From the NCBI GenBank assembly GCA_002355455.1, contig AP017375.1, forward strand, positions 1,860,001 through 1,924,000: DNA of 64,000 bases, read 5' to 3'. Of the stretch, positions 27,462-35,948 are shown piece by piece; position 1 is the stretch's first letter, and each line of letters opens with the position of its first letter. Under the pieces are notes generated by a model. It searched no databases. It saw only the letters and a program-made list of their open reading frames with translations, and was not told where the DNA came from. The position numbers and the translations under genes are program-made. The stretch is from Stanieria sp. NIES-3757 (GTDB lineage Bacteria > Cyanobacteriota > Cyanobacteriia > Cyanobacteriales > Xenococcaceae).

Positions 27462-28192
27462 CCTTGCTTCTCCTGTTACCTAACATCTTTGATTAGAGGG
27501 CATTTCTCAAATTAGATTAGAGAGTTTGTAAACCCCTTGCAAGTAGCTCATTATCTCACAAGCTTTGTTGATTCGAGAGGAAAAATTTGAAGAGATGACA
27601 TCTAAGACAAGAGCAAGACTTTGAAGTCACTAATAAGTCTTACTATCATTTTGCTTATTTTTATAAATAAAAAAATTATCTAAAAGCGATCGCTTTAAAT
27701 TTGCTAAAAACCGCTATAGTTTTCAGCTTCTTACCCACTAGACAAGTGAACTGGTAGTAGTGACAAGGTGACAATTATTAAAAAAGTCAAGCTTGAGAAT
27801 GTTTCTAGCAATGCCACCTGCTGAATTTTAGCGGTACAATACCAATTTTTTTGCCACCAAATCAGCATAAACTTGGTTAAGGCTACTCCAAATGCCGACG
27901 CTGTAATTAGTGATAGCCATCCAATCAACCAAAGTCCTAGAGCGATCGCTTACGCGATCGCTCCTGCTACTCCACCATAAAGGATTGTCCACAGTAACAA
28001 TCGAGGTTGCCAATGTTTACGCTGCTTAATGTGCCAAACGAATGGATGTTCTGCTTGAAAGGCACAAAAACTACAGATTAGAGCTAGAGTTGTCATCCAA
28101 GTCCACTGCTGAGCAGCAGCAGCCCCTGTGAGGAATGAGACTAGAAGCATCACATAAACCCCATGTTCTGGCGAAACTGTAGGATGATGAAC

Positions 28193-28702
28193 CTATCCCA
28201 CTAATAATATTCTGTTAATCCAGATGTGAATGGTAGCTAGAGATAAAAAGGCATCGAAATTAGCTTTGATACGCTCCCATCGAACAACAAGACGACGATA
28301 CTTGCGTTGATACCAAGCAAAACAACGCTCTTGTTGAAATCGCGGTGTATCATTTTTAATTGGTCTTCCACGATGTTTTTTGGATTTATAGACTCGTTTG
28401 GGAAATTGGGGTCTAATACCTCTTTTTCTTAATTGCGATCGCTTTTCGCAGCTATCATAACCTTTATCAGCAGCTAACACAGAAAATCTTTGTCTGGGAC
28501 GACCTGGTTTCCCTGTTTGAATTTTGATGCTATCTAATAAAGGCAATACCTGCTCCCTTTCGCTACCATTAGCTGTTGTGGTTCGACTTGCTAATGGCAT
28601 CCCATTTCCTTCTGTGATGGTATGAATTAAAATTCCTTTTCCCTTGTAGCCATAAGCGACTTCTTCACCGCCACCTTTTCCAGGGGGAAAAAGAGCCATC
28701 AA
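28193..28702 (-). CDS. IS5-type transposase OrfB
   Basis: A 169-aa catalytic half, overlapping OrfA by 38 bp. It continues from the shift as GKGGGEEVAYGYKGKGILIH; the second catalytic Asp is in LAADKGYDSCE and the Glu in VVRWERIKANFDAFLSL. The first Asp is in OrfA, so activity needs the +1 frameshift fusion. The frame is intact and ends only 4 bp from the IS end. Confidence 0.8.
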   Translation of the reverse strand: MMALFPPGKGGGEEVAYGYKGKGILIHTITEGNGMPLASRTTTANGSEREQVLPLLDSIKIQTGKPGRPRQRFSVLAADKGYDSCEKRSQLRKRGIRPQFPKRVYKSKKHRGRPIKNDTPRFQQERCFAWYQRKYRRLVVRWERIKANFDAFLSLATIHIWINRILLVG

Positions 28703-29024
28703 TAGCCCCGTAATTCCAATTAATCATGCCTTGATTTTGCGCTATGCCCAAAATTCGACTTTGAAGTTGCTCCATTGTTCCATCTTCTTGCCACCTTTTC
28801 AACCAACGATGTGCTGAACTTTTTGATGCCCACTGTTTTCCTGTCGGTAAATCACACCATCGACATCCAGTAATTAAAATATATAGCAAGCTGTTTAACA
28901 CATAACGAAACGGAACAGGAGGCATTCCTCTCGATCTCCTTTGAGACGTTGGCAAAATATCTTCAAACAATTTCCACTCCAAATCATTTAGCCCTTCAAA
29001 ACGTCCTGCCACTTTAGTCTCCAT
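28665..29024 (-). CDS. IS5-type transposase OrfA
   Basis: A 119-aa N-terminal half: LNDLEWKLFEDILPT, then YILITGCRWCDLPTGKQWAS and the first catalytic Asp in NYGAIDGSFSP. The frame ends 13 codons after entering the shift region tctttttccccctgg. A +1 slip there gives IDGSFSPGKGGGEE and joins OrfB, the expected continuous transposase sequence. Confidence 0.8.
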   Translation of the reverse strand: METKVAGRFEGLNDLEWKLFEDILPTSQRRSRGMPPVPFRYVLNSLLYILITGCRWCDLPTGKQWASKSSAHRWLKRWQEDGTMEQLQSRILGIAQNQGMINWNYGAIDGSFSPWKRWR

Positions 29025-29190
29025 ATCATCAAGAGTAAAGTATCATATTTGAGCAATAGTGGGATAGGTTCATAAAACTGTCTAGACTTCGGTGAATGAG
29101 AATGAGTTGCGATCTCGAAGCGATCCGCTATAGAACCCATTTGACATCTTCCAAGTATGGACTTAAAGTTCTCGAAAGTATCAAAATTCA

Positions 29191-29505
29191 TTGACCATGA
29201 AGTATTCCAGTAGCCTTAGCGATGAAGAATGGGAAATTCTAGAACCCCTGTTAGTTAAGATATTGCCGACTAAGAAGCAAACCCGACCTGCCAATTGGAC
29301 AAGGCGAGAAATCCTTGACGGAATACTCTATCAACTCAAAAATGGTTGTAATTGGGCAGACTTGCCCAAAGATTTACCTCCCTACTCAACTGTCTATTGG
29401 CACTACAAGCAGTGGCGAAAGGTAGGGGTGTTTGAAAAGCTCATGAATGCCTTACATGAACAAGTACGTCAGCAGGTTAAAAAAAACCTAAGTGGACAAC
29501 ATTAA
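29191..29505 (+). CDS. IS5-family transposase OrfA (copy 2)
   Basis: Identical in amino-acid sequence to the OrfA at 5479-5793, including the run of eight A near its 3' end (29479-29486) at which a -1 shift leads into OrfB. See copy 1 for motifs. It would still be expressible from its own promoter at this site. Confidence 0.85.
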   Translation: MTMKYSSSLSDEEWEILEPLLVKILPTKKQTRPANWTRREILDGILYQLKNGCNWADLPKDLPPYSTVYWHYKQWRKVGVFEKLMNALHEQVRQQVKKNLSGQH

Positions 29506-29525
29506 TAATCATTGACTCTCAAGCC

Positions 29526-30002
29526 GTGAAAAATACCTGTAATGCCAGTGTCGCTTCCAAAGGCTTTTGTTTTTACAAAGCCACGAATGGGATTAAAAGA
29601 CATCTGGCAATTGATACACTGGGATTTCCTTTCTTTACCCACTGCACACCAGCAAATGTCTCGGATGATGCAGGATTGATTGAGATGCTGACGCTAAATA
29701 TTGACTATTTCCAGTCAAAACCCGTTAACCTTCCGAAGCTCACTATTTTGCTAGACCACGGATATCATCCCGAACATTTGACTGAGCAATTGGAGCAAGT
29801 TTATCCCGAGATCATGACGAAAATCAAGTTTGAACTGTCCACCAAACCCTCGAAACAAGAGAAGGCAGCGCAAGGGAAATCTGGATTTGTTCCTGCTGTT
29901 GCTCGCTGGGTGATTGAACGCTCAAACGCTTGGATGGAGCGTTGTAAAAGTTTGGTTAAAAACTTTGAGCGCGAGATACGCGGAGGTTTCCTCCGCTTGT
30001 AG
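29526..30002 (+). CDS. IS5-family transposase OrfB (copy 2)
   Basis: Identical in amino-acid sequence to OrfB of copy 1. The coding frame really begins at the shift near 29484, upstream of the listed GTG, so the IIIDSQAVKNT motif with the first Asp is included. Second Asp in ILLDHGYHPE, Glu in VIERSNAWMERC. Confidence 0.85.
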   Translation: MKNTCNASVASKGFCFYKATNGIKRHLAIDTLGFPFFTHCTPANVSDDAGLIEMLTLNIDYFQSKPVNLPKLTILLDHGYHPEHLTEQLEQVYPEIMTKIKFELSTKPSKQEKAAQGKSGFVPAVARWVIERSNAWMERCKSLVKNFEREIRGGFLRL

Positions 30003-30224
30003 AATCGCGCTGTTGAGCGAACTTTATCTCATGCGACTGCCAAGATCGATCTCTGCTTCGTCAGATTAATGCTTAAGCGGCTTTCAGTCTCTTCGTGAGA
30101 TCTCAAATGGGTTCTATACGGTGCGTTGTCATTAGCTAACCTTTCCTTTTGGATAAATTTAAATTTGCCTTGTAATTCTAAGTTTCTAATCTAATTCAGC
30201 CTGATTGATAATTTTTAAGCTTAT

Positions 30225-31238
30225 TTATTGTTCCGCTTTCAGTTCATCAATTTCTAATAAATTAATTATTACGCCAGCAATGGGAATTGCGATAAAAATA
30301 CCAACCAAACCTGCTACTTTTGCACCTATTAATAAAGCAAAAAACATAATTACTGGATTGATATCAAGCGAACCTTGCATAATTCTAGGCATCAGTAAAT
30401 TTTCTTCTACTTGTTGAAGCAGAATACAACTTACTAAAACAACAAAACTCAACCAAATTCCTTGAGGTAAAACAATTAAAGCTACAATACTGATCCCCAA
30501 AGTTGCACCAATTCCGGGAATAAGATCGAAAACTCCGCCAATTGCTGCCAGAGCTAAAGGATAAGGAATTTGAAAAAAAACAAAGACAACAAAAACAGAT
30601 CCTCCAAAAAAAACCGATAAAATTAATCTGCCCCAAAAGAAACCTAAAAAGTTACGTTTAACTGCAACTGTTAATTTATTGCGAAAATGAGCAGGAAAAA
30701 TTTTGAGCAGAAAATTCCAAAGTTTTGCTCCATCTAACAACATGAAAAAAGCAACAACAGCAATTAAAATTAAATCGACTAAATTAGTTAGTATTCCTGG
30801 TAAGGTAGCGAGACTAATTCCAATTCCTGATAAAGCATAATCGCGTAGTTGTGATTGAATCAGCTCTAAATCTACTGGAATATTTAACCTTGCAAAAAAA
30901 TTGTTGAACTGATCTCCTAGAAAAAATAAATAATCCAATAATTCAGGTAGTTGTGCGATTATTTGTTGTCCTTGAGATAAGATGGTAAATCCTAAAGTGA
31001 ATGTGACTACAATAAAACTAAGAAGACTGACTAAAAAAACTAAACAAACCGCTACACCATGAGATAAAAATTTTTGCAGCCATTGTACGGGATAATTCAG
31101 TAAAAATGCCAAAATTGCTGCAAATATAAAAATAATTAAAATCGTTTCAAAATAAGCCATAATTTGCGCTATAGCCCAACCAAGAGCAATCAGGAGTAAA
31201 TAGCGAATTAGTTTGGAATTAGTTAGTTGATTTGCCAT
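30225..31238 (-). CDS. AI-2E family transporter (PerM-like permease)
   Basis: A 337-aa integral membrane protein of the AI-2E/PerM/TqsA family. Pairs of hydrophobic helices at the N-terminus (LIALGWAIAQIMAYFETILI, then IFIFAAILAFLLNYPVQWL), a central soluble segment (about 95-150), and a C-terminal helix block including LIPGIGATLGISIVALIVLP and ENLLMPRIMQGSLDINPVIM are typical. Members export varied small molecules or act in Na+/H+ exchange; substrate here is unknown. It is monocistronic and divergent from the P-ATPase. Confidence 0.85.
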   Translation of the reverse strand: MANQLTNSKLIRYLLLIALGWAIAQIMAYFETILIIFIFAAILAFLLNYPVQWLQKFLSHGVAVCLVFLVSLLSFIVVTFTLGFTILSQGQQIIAQLPELLDYLFFLGDQFNNFFARLNIPVDLELIQSQLRDYALSGIGISLATLPGILTNLVDLILIAVVAFFMLLDGAKLWNFLLKIFPAHFRNKLTVAVKRNFLGFFWGRLILSVFFGGSVFVVFVFFQIPYPLALAAIGGVFDLIPGIGATLGISIVALIVLPQGIWLSFVVLVSCILLQQVEENLLMPRIMQGSLDINPVIMFFALLIGAKVAGLVGIFIAIPIAGVIINLLEIDELKAEQ

Positions 31239-31550
31239 TGTAAATTTATGGATCTGAGATTAATTAAAATATTTAATTTTAAAATAGAAAATATTTTTAG
31301 AACGACTAGCTAAAGTAAGAAAAATTATGCTTAAATCAACTCGAACAATCTCAAAGATAAAATATTTTTTTTGCTTAAATTTATTGTTAAAAAAACTTAA
31401 ATATTTGTAAAGCAAGCAAAAATTAAACTATGTTTATTCTTTGTCATTTTTTCATCACATTTATTTTGTAAACTATTTTGAATAACAAAAAAACTTTGAT
31501 AGTAATTATTCATTTTATAAATACACTATTAAATTGTTTTTACCAGCAAG
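31239..31550. other. divergent AT-rich intergenic region
   Basis: Promoter space for the AI-2E-type gene (leftward) and the P-type ATPase (rightward). Very AT-rich with many A/T runs; no operator or gene recognised. Confidence 0.4.
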
Positions 31551-34394
31551 ATGAAAACGGAGATAAATCGGATGATAGCCAAAGAAAATATCGAATCTCT
31601 TCAATGGCACGATCGCTCTGTGCAACACCTTACCGAGCAATTAGCAACCGATCTTACTACTGGTTTAACTTCAACAGAAGTCAACCAGCGAAGAGAACAG
31701 TTTGGTACTAACGAACTTAAAAGCAAACCACTGAAAAATCCGATTATCCGTTTTTTGGAGCAATTTAATCAACCTTTACTCTATATTCTGCTGGCTGCTG
31801 GTACAGTTAAAGCTTTTTTAGGACAATGGGTTAATGCCTGGGTAATTTGGGGTGTAACTTTAATTAATGCCATTATTGGTTTTGTTCAAGAAGCCAAAGC
31901 CGAAAGTGCGATCGCTGCCTTAGCATCTGCGGTTCAAACCGAAGCTAGTGTGCGCCGTAACAATCAGAAAGTGAGAGTTTCTTCGACAGAGTTAGTCCCA
32001 GGAGATTTAGTTTTACTTACTTCTGGGGATAAAGTACCAGCCGATTTACGTTTGATTGAGGTCAAAAATTTACAGATTAATGAATCGGCATTAACAGGAG
32101 AATCTGTTGCCGTCGAAAAAACTACCCATTTAATTGAATCCGATACTCCTTTAGCAGAACGCAGTAATATGGCTTATGCTGGTAGTTTTGTTACTTCTGG
32201 ACAAGGAAGAGGTATTGTAGTCGCGATCGCTGAAGCTACAGAAACAGGGCGAATTTCGCAACTAATGGAGAGGCAAACCAACCTCAGCACTCCTTTAACT
32301 CGGAAATTTGACAAATTCAGTCGGACTTTACTCTACATCATTTTAGGGGTAGCAGCACTTACTTTTGCGATCGGTTTGGGGTATGGCAACAGTTGGAGTA
32401 CGATGTTTGAAGCGACAGTTGCCTTAGCCGTTAGTGCGATTCCTGAAGGTTTACCTGCTGTAGTTACCGTCACTTTAGCTATTGGGGTTTCTCGGATGGC
32501 GCGTCGTCATGCCATTATTCGTAAATTACCCGCCGTCGAAACTTTAGGTAGTGCGACAGTTATTTGTTCGGATAAAACTGGCACACTAACTGAAAACCAG
32601 ATGACGGTACAAGCTATTTACGCAGGGTATCAAAACTATTCGGTAACTGGTACGGGATATGCACCAGAAGGAAAAATTGTTGTAGCAGAAACTGAAAAAT
32701 CAGAAAGTATTTCAGTTGAAAAAAATTCTACTGCTTCTGGTTTGAATAACAAACATCTCAAATCGGAAATCGCTCTGCTCGAATGTCTCAAAGCTGGTTT
32801 GTTATGTAATGACTCTCATTTAGAAGTCAAACAAGGGGAATGGGTTGTAGTTGGAGATCCTACCGAAGGAGCATTAATTGCTGCTGCTAATAAAGTGGGA
32901 TTTACTCAAGCTGATTTAGAAGAGGCAATGCCTAGAGTCGATGTCATTCCCTTCGAGTCTGAGTATCAATATATGGCAACTTTACATGAGAAAGAGCTTC
33001 CAGGAGAAATATCTCCTACTCTGGCTGAAGTGGGTAATCACCAAGACTCTTCCCTGAAAACAATTTATGTCAAAGGTTCTGTAGAAGCAATTCTGTCTCG
33101 CTGTCAGCAGATGTTAAGCACTGAAGGCAATTTCGAGCCTCTGCAACCAGGACGCATCCATGCAGAAGTAGAACAAATGGCACAACAAGGATTAAGAGTA
33201 TTGGCTCTAGCCAAAAAATCCGTCTCAGCTAGCTACAAATCCCTTCATCATAACAATATTGATACCGAACTGGTTTTTGTGGGTTTACAAGGAATGATCG
33301 ATCCACCAAGACAAGAAGCAATTAGAGCCGTGCGAGCCTGTCAATCAGCAGGAATACAAGTCAAGATGATTACAGGAGATCATGCCGTGACTGCTAGAGC
33401 GATCGCTTCAAGTATGGGATTGCAGCGACAAGGAGAAGTTTTAGCCTTTACGGGACAAGAACTTGCTCAAATGAACGAGCGAGAACTAGCCAATGCCGTA
33501 GAAGATGGGGTTGTCTTTGCTCGTGTTGCTCCCGAACAAAAGCTACGTTTGGTTGAAGCTCTCCAGTCTAAAGGGGAAGTAGTTGCCATGACAGGAGATG
33601 GTGTTAATGATGCACCCGCTCTCAAACAAGCAGATCTGGGCATTGCTATGGGTAAGGCAGGGACAGAAGTAGCCAAAGAAGCTGCGGATATGATTCTGAC
33701 TGACGATAACTTTGCCTCTCTAGAAGCAGCAGTAGAAGAAGGACGTACAGTTTATCGCAATTTACTTAAAGCGATCGCCTTTATTCTCCCAGTTAATGGT
33801 GGTGAATCAATGACTATTGTAATCAGTGTTTTGTTAGGGAGAACTTTACCAATTTTATCTTTACAAGTTCTTTGGCTTAATATGATTAATTCGATTGCCA
33901 TGACTGTCCCCTTAGCCTTTGAACCTAAGTCGCCACGAATCATGACAAAATCTCCACGCAAACCTAATGAACCTCTACTCAATCGTAAATTATTAATACG
34001 TATTGTCGCGATTTCTCTGTTTAACTGGCTCTTAATTTTTGGCGTATTTGAATGGATCGAAAATACCACAGGCAATCTCAATTTAGCTCGAACCATGGCA
34101 ATTCAAGCTTTAGTCGCAGGCAGAATTTTTTATCTGTTAAGCATTAGTCAGTTAGGACTTGCTCTATTTCACAGAATTAAAGGTCAAGCTGAAAAAGTCA
34201 CCGATGCTCCTGCGATTGTGATTGGTATCATTGGTACGATCATTTTACAGATCATCTTCAGTCAATGGAGTTTGATGAATACCTTATTCTCCACAGCACC
34301 CTTAAACTTGAATCAATGGTTAATTTGTTTTTTGGTTGGTTTACCAATGATTTTGGTAGCTACATTGGTTAATCGTTTCGATCCTCAATCATAA
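31551..34394 (+). CDS. P2-type cation-transporting ATPase (Ca2+ type)
   Basis: A 947-aa P-type ATPase resembling cyanobacterial PacL/SERCA proteins. The phosphorylated Asp is in CSDKTGTLTENQ (Asp341), the actuator motif is TGESVAVEK (about 182), and the hinge is TGDGVNDAPALKQADLGIAM (about 682). The M4 helix has AVSAIPEGLPAVVTVTLA with the PEGL motif of Ca2+/Na+-K+ pumps, and a full C-terminal block of transmembrane helices is present. An ATG at 31572 with ggag 9 bases before it is a better start than 31551, dropping seven residues. Ca2+ export from the cytoplasm is inferred. Confidence 0.9.
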   Translation: MKTEINRMIAKENIESLQWHDRSVQHLTEQLATDLTTGLTSTEVNQRREQFGTNELKSKPLKNPIIRFLEQFNQPLLYILLAAGTVKAFLGQWVNAWVIWGVTLINAIIGFVQEAKAESAIAALASAVQTEASVRRNNQKVRVSSTELVPGDLVLLTSGDKVPADLRLIEVKNLQINESALTGESVAVEKTTHLIESDTPLAERSNMAYAGSFVTSGQGRGIVVAIAEATETGRISQLMERQTNLSTPLTRKFDKFSRTLLYIILGVAALTFAIGLGYGNSWSTMFEATVALAVSAIPEGLPAVVTVTLAIGVSRMARRHAIIRKLPAVETLGSATVICSDKTGTLTENQMTVQAIYAGYQNYSVTGTGYAPEGKIVVAETEKSESISVEKNSTASGLNNKHLKSEIALLECLKAGLLCNDSHLEVKQGEWVVVGDPTEGALIAAANKVGFTQADLEEAMPRVDVIPFESEYQYMATLHEKELPGEISPTLAEVGNHQDSSLKTIYVKGSVEAILSRCQQMLSTEGNFEPLQPGRIHAEVEQMAQQGLRVLALAKKSVSASYKSLHHNNIDTELVFVGLQGMIDPPRQEAIRAVRACQSAGIQVKMITGDHAVTARAIASSMGLQRQGEVLAFTGQELAQMNERELANAVEDGVVFARVAPEQKLRLVEALQSKGEVVAMTGDGVNDAPALKQADLGIAMGKAGTEVAKEAADMILTDDNFASLEAAVEEGRTVYRNLLKAIAFILPVNGGESMTIVISVLLGRTLPILSLQVLWLNMINSIAMTVPLAFEPKSPRIMTKSPRKPNEPLLNRKLLIRIVAISLFNWLLIFGVFEWIENTTGNLNLARTMAIQALVAGRIFYLLSISQLGLALFHRIKGQAEKVTDAPAIVIGIIGTIILQIIFSQWSLMNTLFSTAPLNLNQWLICFLVGLPMILVATLVNRFDPQS

Positions 34395-34516
34395 TCATGG
34401 AATTTTGAGCAGAAGTTACATCAATCAGAACTAATTAAAAATGAATAATAAGATAGTTCTTTAGTGATCGCTTGTAAGTTTTATCTTATTAGTGAATGCG
34501 ATCGCTTTCAGTTTTG

Positions 34517-34915
34517 TTATTGTACAGTAAGAACTTGGAGTTTCGGAATATTTTGAAAATCCTTGGCATTATTAGTAACTAAAGGTAGATTGTGTCGTAG
34601 TGCTGTAGCAGCTATCCAAGCATCTTGTGGCGATATTATTTTCCCTATTGCTTGTCTTTGCGCCCTTAAATTACCCCAGATACGACATACCTCAATATCT
34701 ACAGGAATAATGAGATAATTAGTCAAAGATTTTTCTAAACTAGCAATTCTTTGAGTTCCCCAATTACGAACCGCAGCCCATTGAAATAACTCAGCAACAG
34801 TCATAAATGAAAGTGCTAATTGATTGCCGTGTAATAGAGGAGCATAATCGTTAGAGCGACTGTCACCCTTGAGTAGAAATGAAACTACATCTGTATCGAG
34901 AAGAAGAATACTCAT
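34517..34915 (-). CDS. vapC: VapC-type PIN ribonuclease toxin
   Basis: A 132-aa PIN protein. ILLLDTDVVSFLLKG supplies the first acidic residues (Asp7, Asp9), FMTVAELFQWAA the second (Glu near 43), and SPQDAWIAATALRHNLPLVT the third (Asp near 97), with NAKDFQNIP at the end of the core. Its start overlaps the antitoxin stop by four bases (ATGA), which indicates translational coupling. Confidence 0.85.
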   Translation of the reverse strand: MSILLLDTDVVSFLLKGDSRSNDYAPLLHGNQLALSFMTVAELFQWAAVRNWGTQRIASLEKSLTNYLIIPVDIEVCRIWGNLRAQRQAIGKIISPQDAWIAATALRHNLPLVTNNAKDFQNIPKLQVLTVQ

Positions 34916-35244
34916 TCAGTTGCAGTGTTATTAATCTGTCTTTGTTCTTTGAGAAATGCTAAAAAATCCTCAATCGAATCCTCTTCCCAATATTCTCCTG
35001 CAAGGATTTTAATATCTTCAACAATCGGTGGTTGTTGAGCGTCGATTAAACTTTCTATAGATTCTCCTTGCCAAAAAAGTCGATCTTGAGTTGCTAGGGA
35101 TTCATTATTGGCAGATTTATTTTCTGTTGTTGGAGTTGTCTGTAAAATAATTACTTCTACATCACCAGGATTAAGATTAGTTGGTTCGGTGATGATTAAT
35201 TTACCAGAGCGATCGATTTTACCTTTAAGTTTGTAAGCTTGCAT
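34912..35244 (-). CDS. antitoxin of the overlapping VapC pair
   Basis: A 110-aa protein beginning AYKLKGKIDRSGKLIITEPT, a beta-hairpin-rich start typical of AbrB/DUF-type antitoxins in cyanobacteria, followed by a long acidic tail (DIKILAGEYWEEDSIEDFLA) likely to wrap the toxin. The first gene of the module, overlapping vapC by four bases. DNA-binding and self-repression are expected from the family. Confidence 0.72.
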   Translation of the reverse strand: MQAYKLKGKIDRSGKLIITEPTNLNPGDVEVIILQTTPTTENKSANNESLATQDRLFWQGESIESLIDAQQPPIVEDIKILAGEYWEEDSIEDFLAFLKEQRQINNTATE

Positions 35245-35292
35245 TATTAGTAAAAATATTTCTGATAGTCTAATTTTAAGCGATCGCTTTTT

Positions 35293-35502
35293 CTATTCTT
35301 CCCAATTTTGTTTTGCTCTATTATATATTTCATCAATAGATTGATCTTGATAAAGCTGCTGAGAAATTTTTACATAATCAGTAGCATCACCATGAATTAA
35401 ACTTAAAAATCTCCAAGTAGCAGCCGAACCTAAATATTTTTGTAAAGCTTCTATTCCTTTTATAGTTATTTCTATATCATTCATAGTTAATTTTTCATTC
35501 AT
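35293..35502 (-). CDS. small protein of a PIN toxin module, probable antitoxin
   Basis: A 69-aa protein (MTMNDIEITIKGIEALQKYLG-like start, ending IYNRAKQNWEE). It begins in the stop region of the upstream PIN gene (1-bp overlap). The acidic/helical C-terminus suits an antitoxin, but it lies second in the unit, the reverse of the usual order. Not recognised beyond context. Confidence 0.6.
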   Translation of the reverse strand: MNEKLTMNDIEITIKGIEALQKYLGSAATWRFLSLIHGDATDYVKISQQLYQDQSIDEIYNRAKQNWEE

Positions 35503-35948
35503 TAGCTTATCTCTCTTCTTATGTAATCTATTGGATTCATTATTTCTGTTCCTAAATTGAGTTTTATTCCTTGCTTAATCAAATTATCATCACAAGTTAA
35601 AAAGAAATCTGCTTTGATATATTCAGCAGCAGCGACATGAATAGCATCTTTAGAAGAAAGTTTAACTTGTTGTTGAAAAGATTTAGCTAATTCAACTATT
35701 GCTAATTTTGGAGGCACCTTAACTTGACAAATATTAGCCATGTTCAAAACGGCGTATTTTCTCTGAGGAAAAGGACAAAGCAAAGTTTCGTCTTGGTACA
35801 TAAAAGACCAAACTAAATTTACTTCCTTGGTTTCGGCTTTAGTGAAAATTTCTTGACAAGCTAAAGCCTCCATTTTGATTCTAGTCTGTTCTAGATCGTC
35901 AAAACCTCTTTGAAAACAGTTGTAATCAAGATAAAGTAAGTCAGTCAT
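35502..35948 (-). CDS. PIN-domain protein, probable toxin, translationally coupled to metH
   Basis: A 148-aa PIN-fold protein. YLDYNCFQRGFDD holds the first Asp; SSKDAIHVAAAEYIKADFFL and TCDDNLIKQG hold the later acids. Such PIN proteins are predicted RNases. Its ATG overlaps the metH stop codon (TAATG at 35946-35950), so it is probably translated by re-initiation on the metH message. The partner is likely the 69-aa protein directly after it. Confidence 0.65.
   Translation of the reverse strand: MTDLLYLDYNCFQRGFDDLEQTRIKMEALACQEIFTKAETKEVNLVWSFMYQDETLLCPFPQRKYAVLNMANICQVKVPPKLAIVELAKSFQQQVKLSSKDAIHVAAAEYIKADFFLTCDDNLIKQGIKLNLGTEIMNPIDYIRREIS

Larger units (their letters stand above)
28187..29073 (-). 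mobile_element. second IS5-type insertion sequence (single copy here)
   Basis: Element 28189-29071 (883 bp), terminal inverted repeats gaacctatcccacta / tagtgggataggttc, flanked by AT on both sides (28187-28188 and 29072-29073). Excising it with one AT restores the reading frame of the YwiC-like gene, which confirms the boundaries. It encodes a transposase split into two overlapping frames. It is unrelated in detail to the 982-bp IS5 element next door. Confidence 0.85.
29129..30118 (+). mobile_element. IS5-family insertion sequence (copy 2)
   Basis: Element proper 29133-30114 (982 bp), flanked by TATA target duplications (29129-29132, 30115-30118). Both encoded frames and all sequence compared are identical to copy 1 at 5421-6402, same orientation. 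It is inserted after codon 5 of the YwiC-like gene, and removal of one TATA restores that gene's start region, which proves a 4-bp duplication. Confidence 0.92.
27731..30132 (-). pseudogene. YwiC-like membrane protein gene, broken by two IS elements and a stop
   Basis: The original gene can be rebuilt. It starts at ATG 30130-30132 behind an aaggaaagg ribosome site; after MTTHR it is split by an IS5 element. Removing that with one TATA gives the next codons, and removing a second IS (28189-29071) with one AT gives KSRQFYHPTVSPEHGVYVM in frame. The rest reads SFLTGAAAAQQWTWMTTLAL and further hydrophobic helices, the pattern of YwiC-like (PF14256) integral membrane proteins. A TAA at 27950-27952, between two HIP1 sites, also interrupts it. 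The C-terminus (LLPVHLSSG) is shorter than usual. No function remains. Confidence 0.75.
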
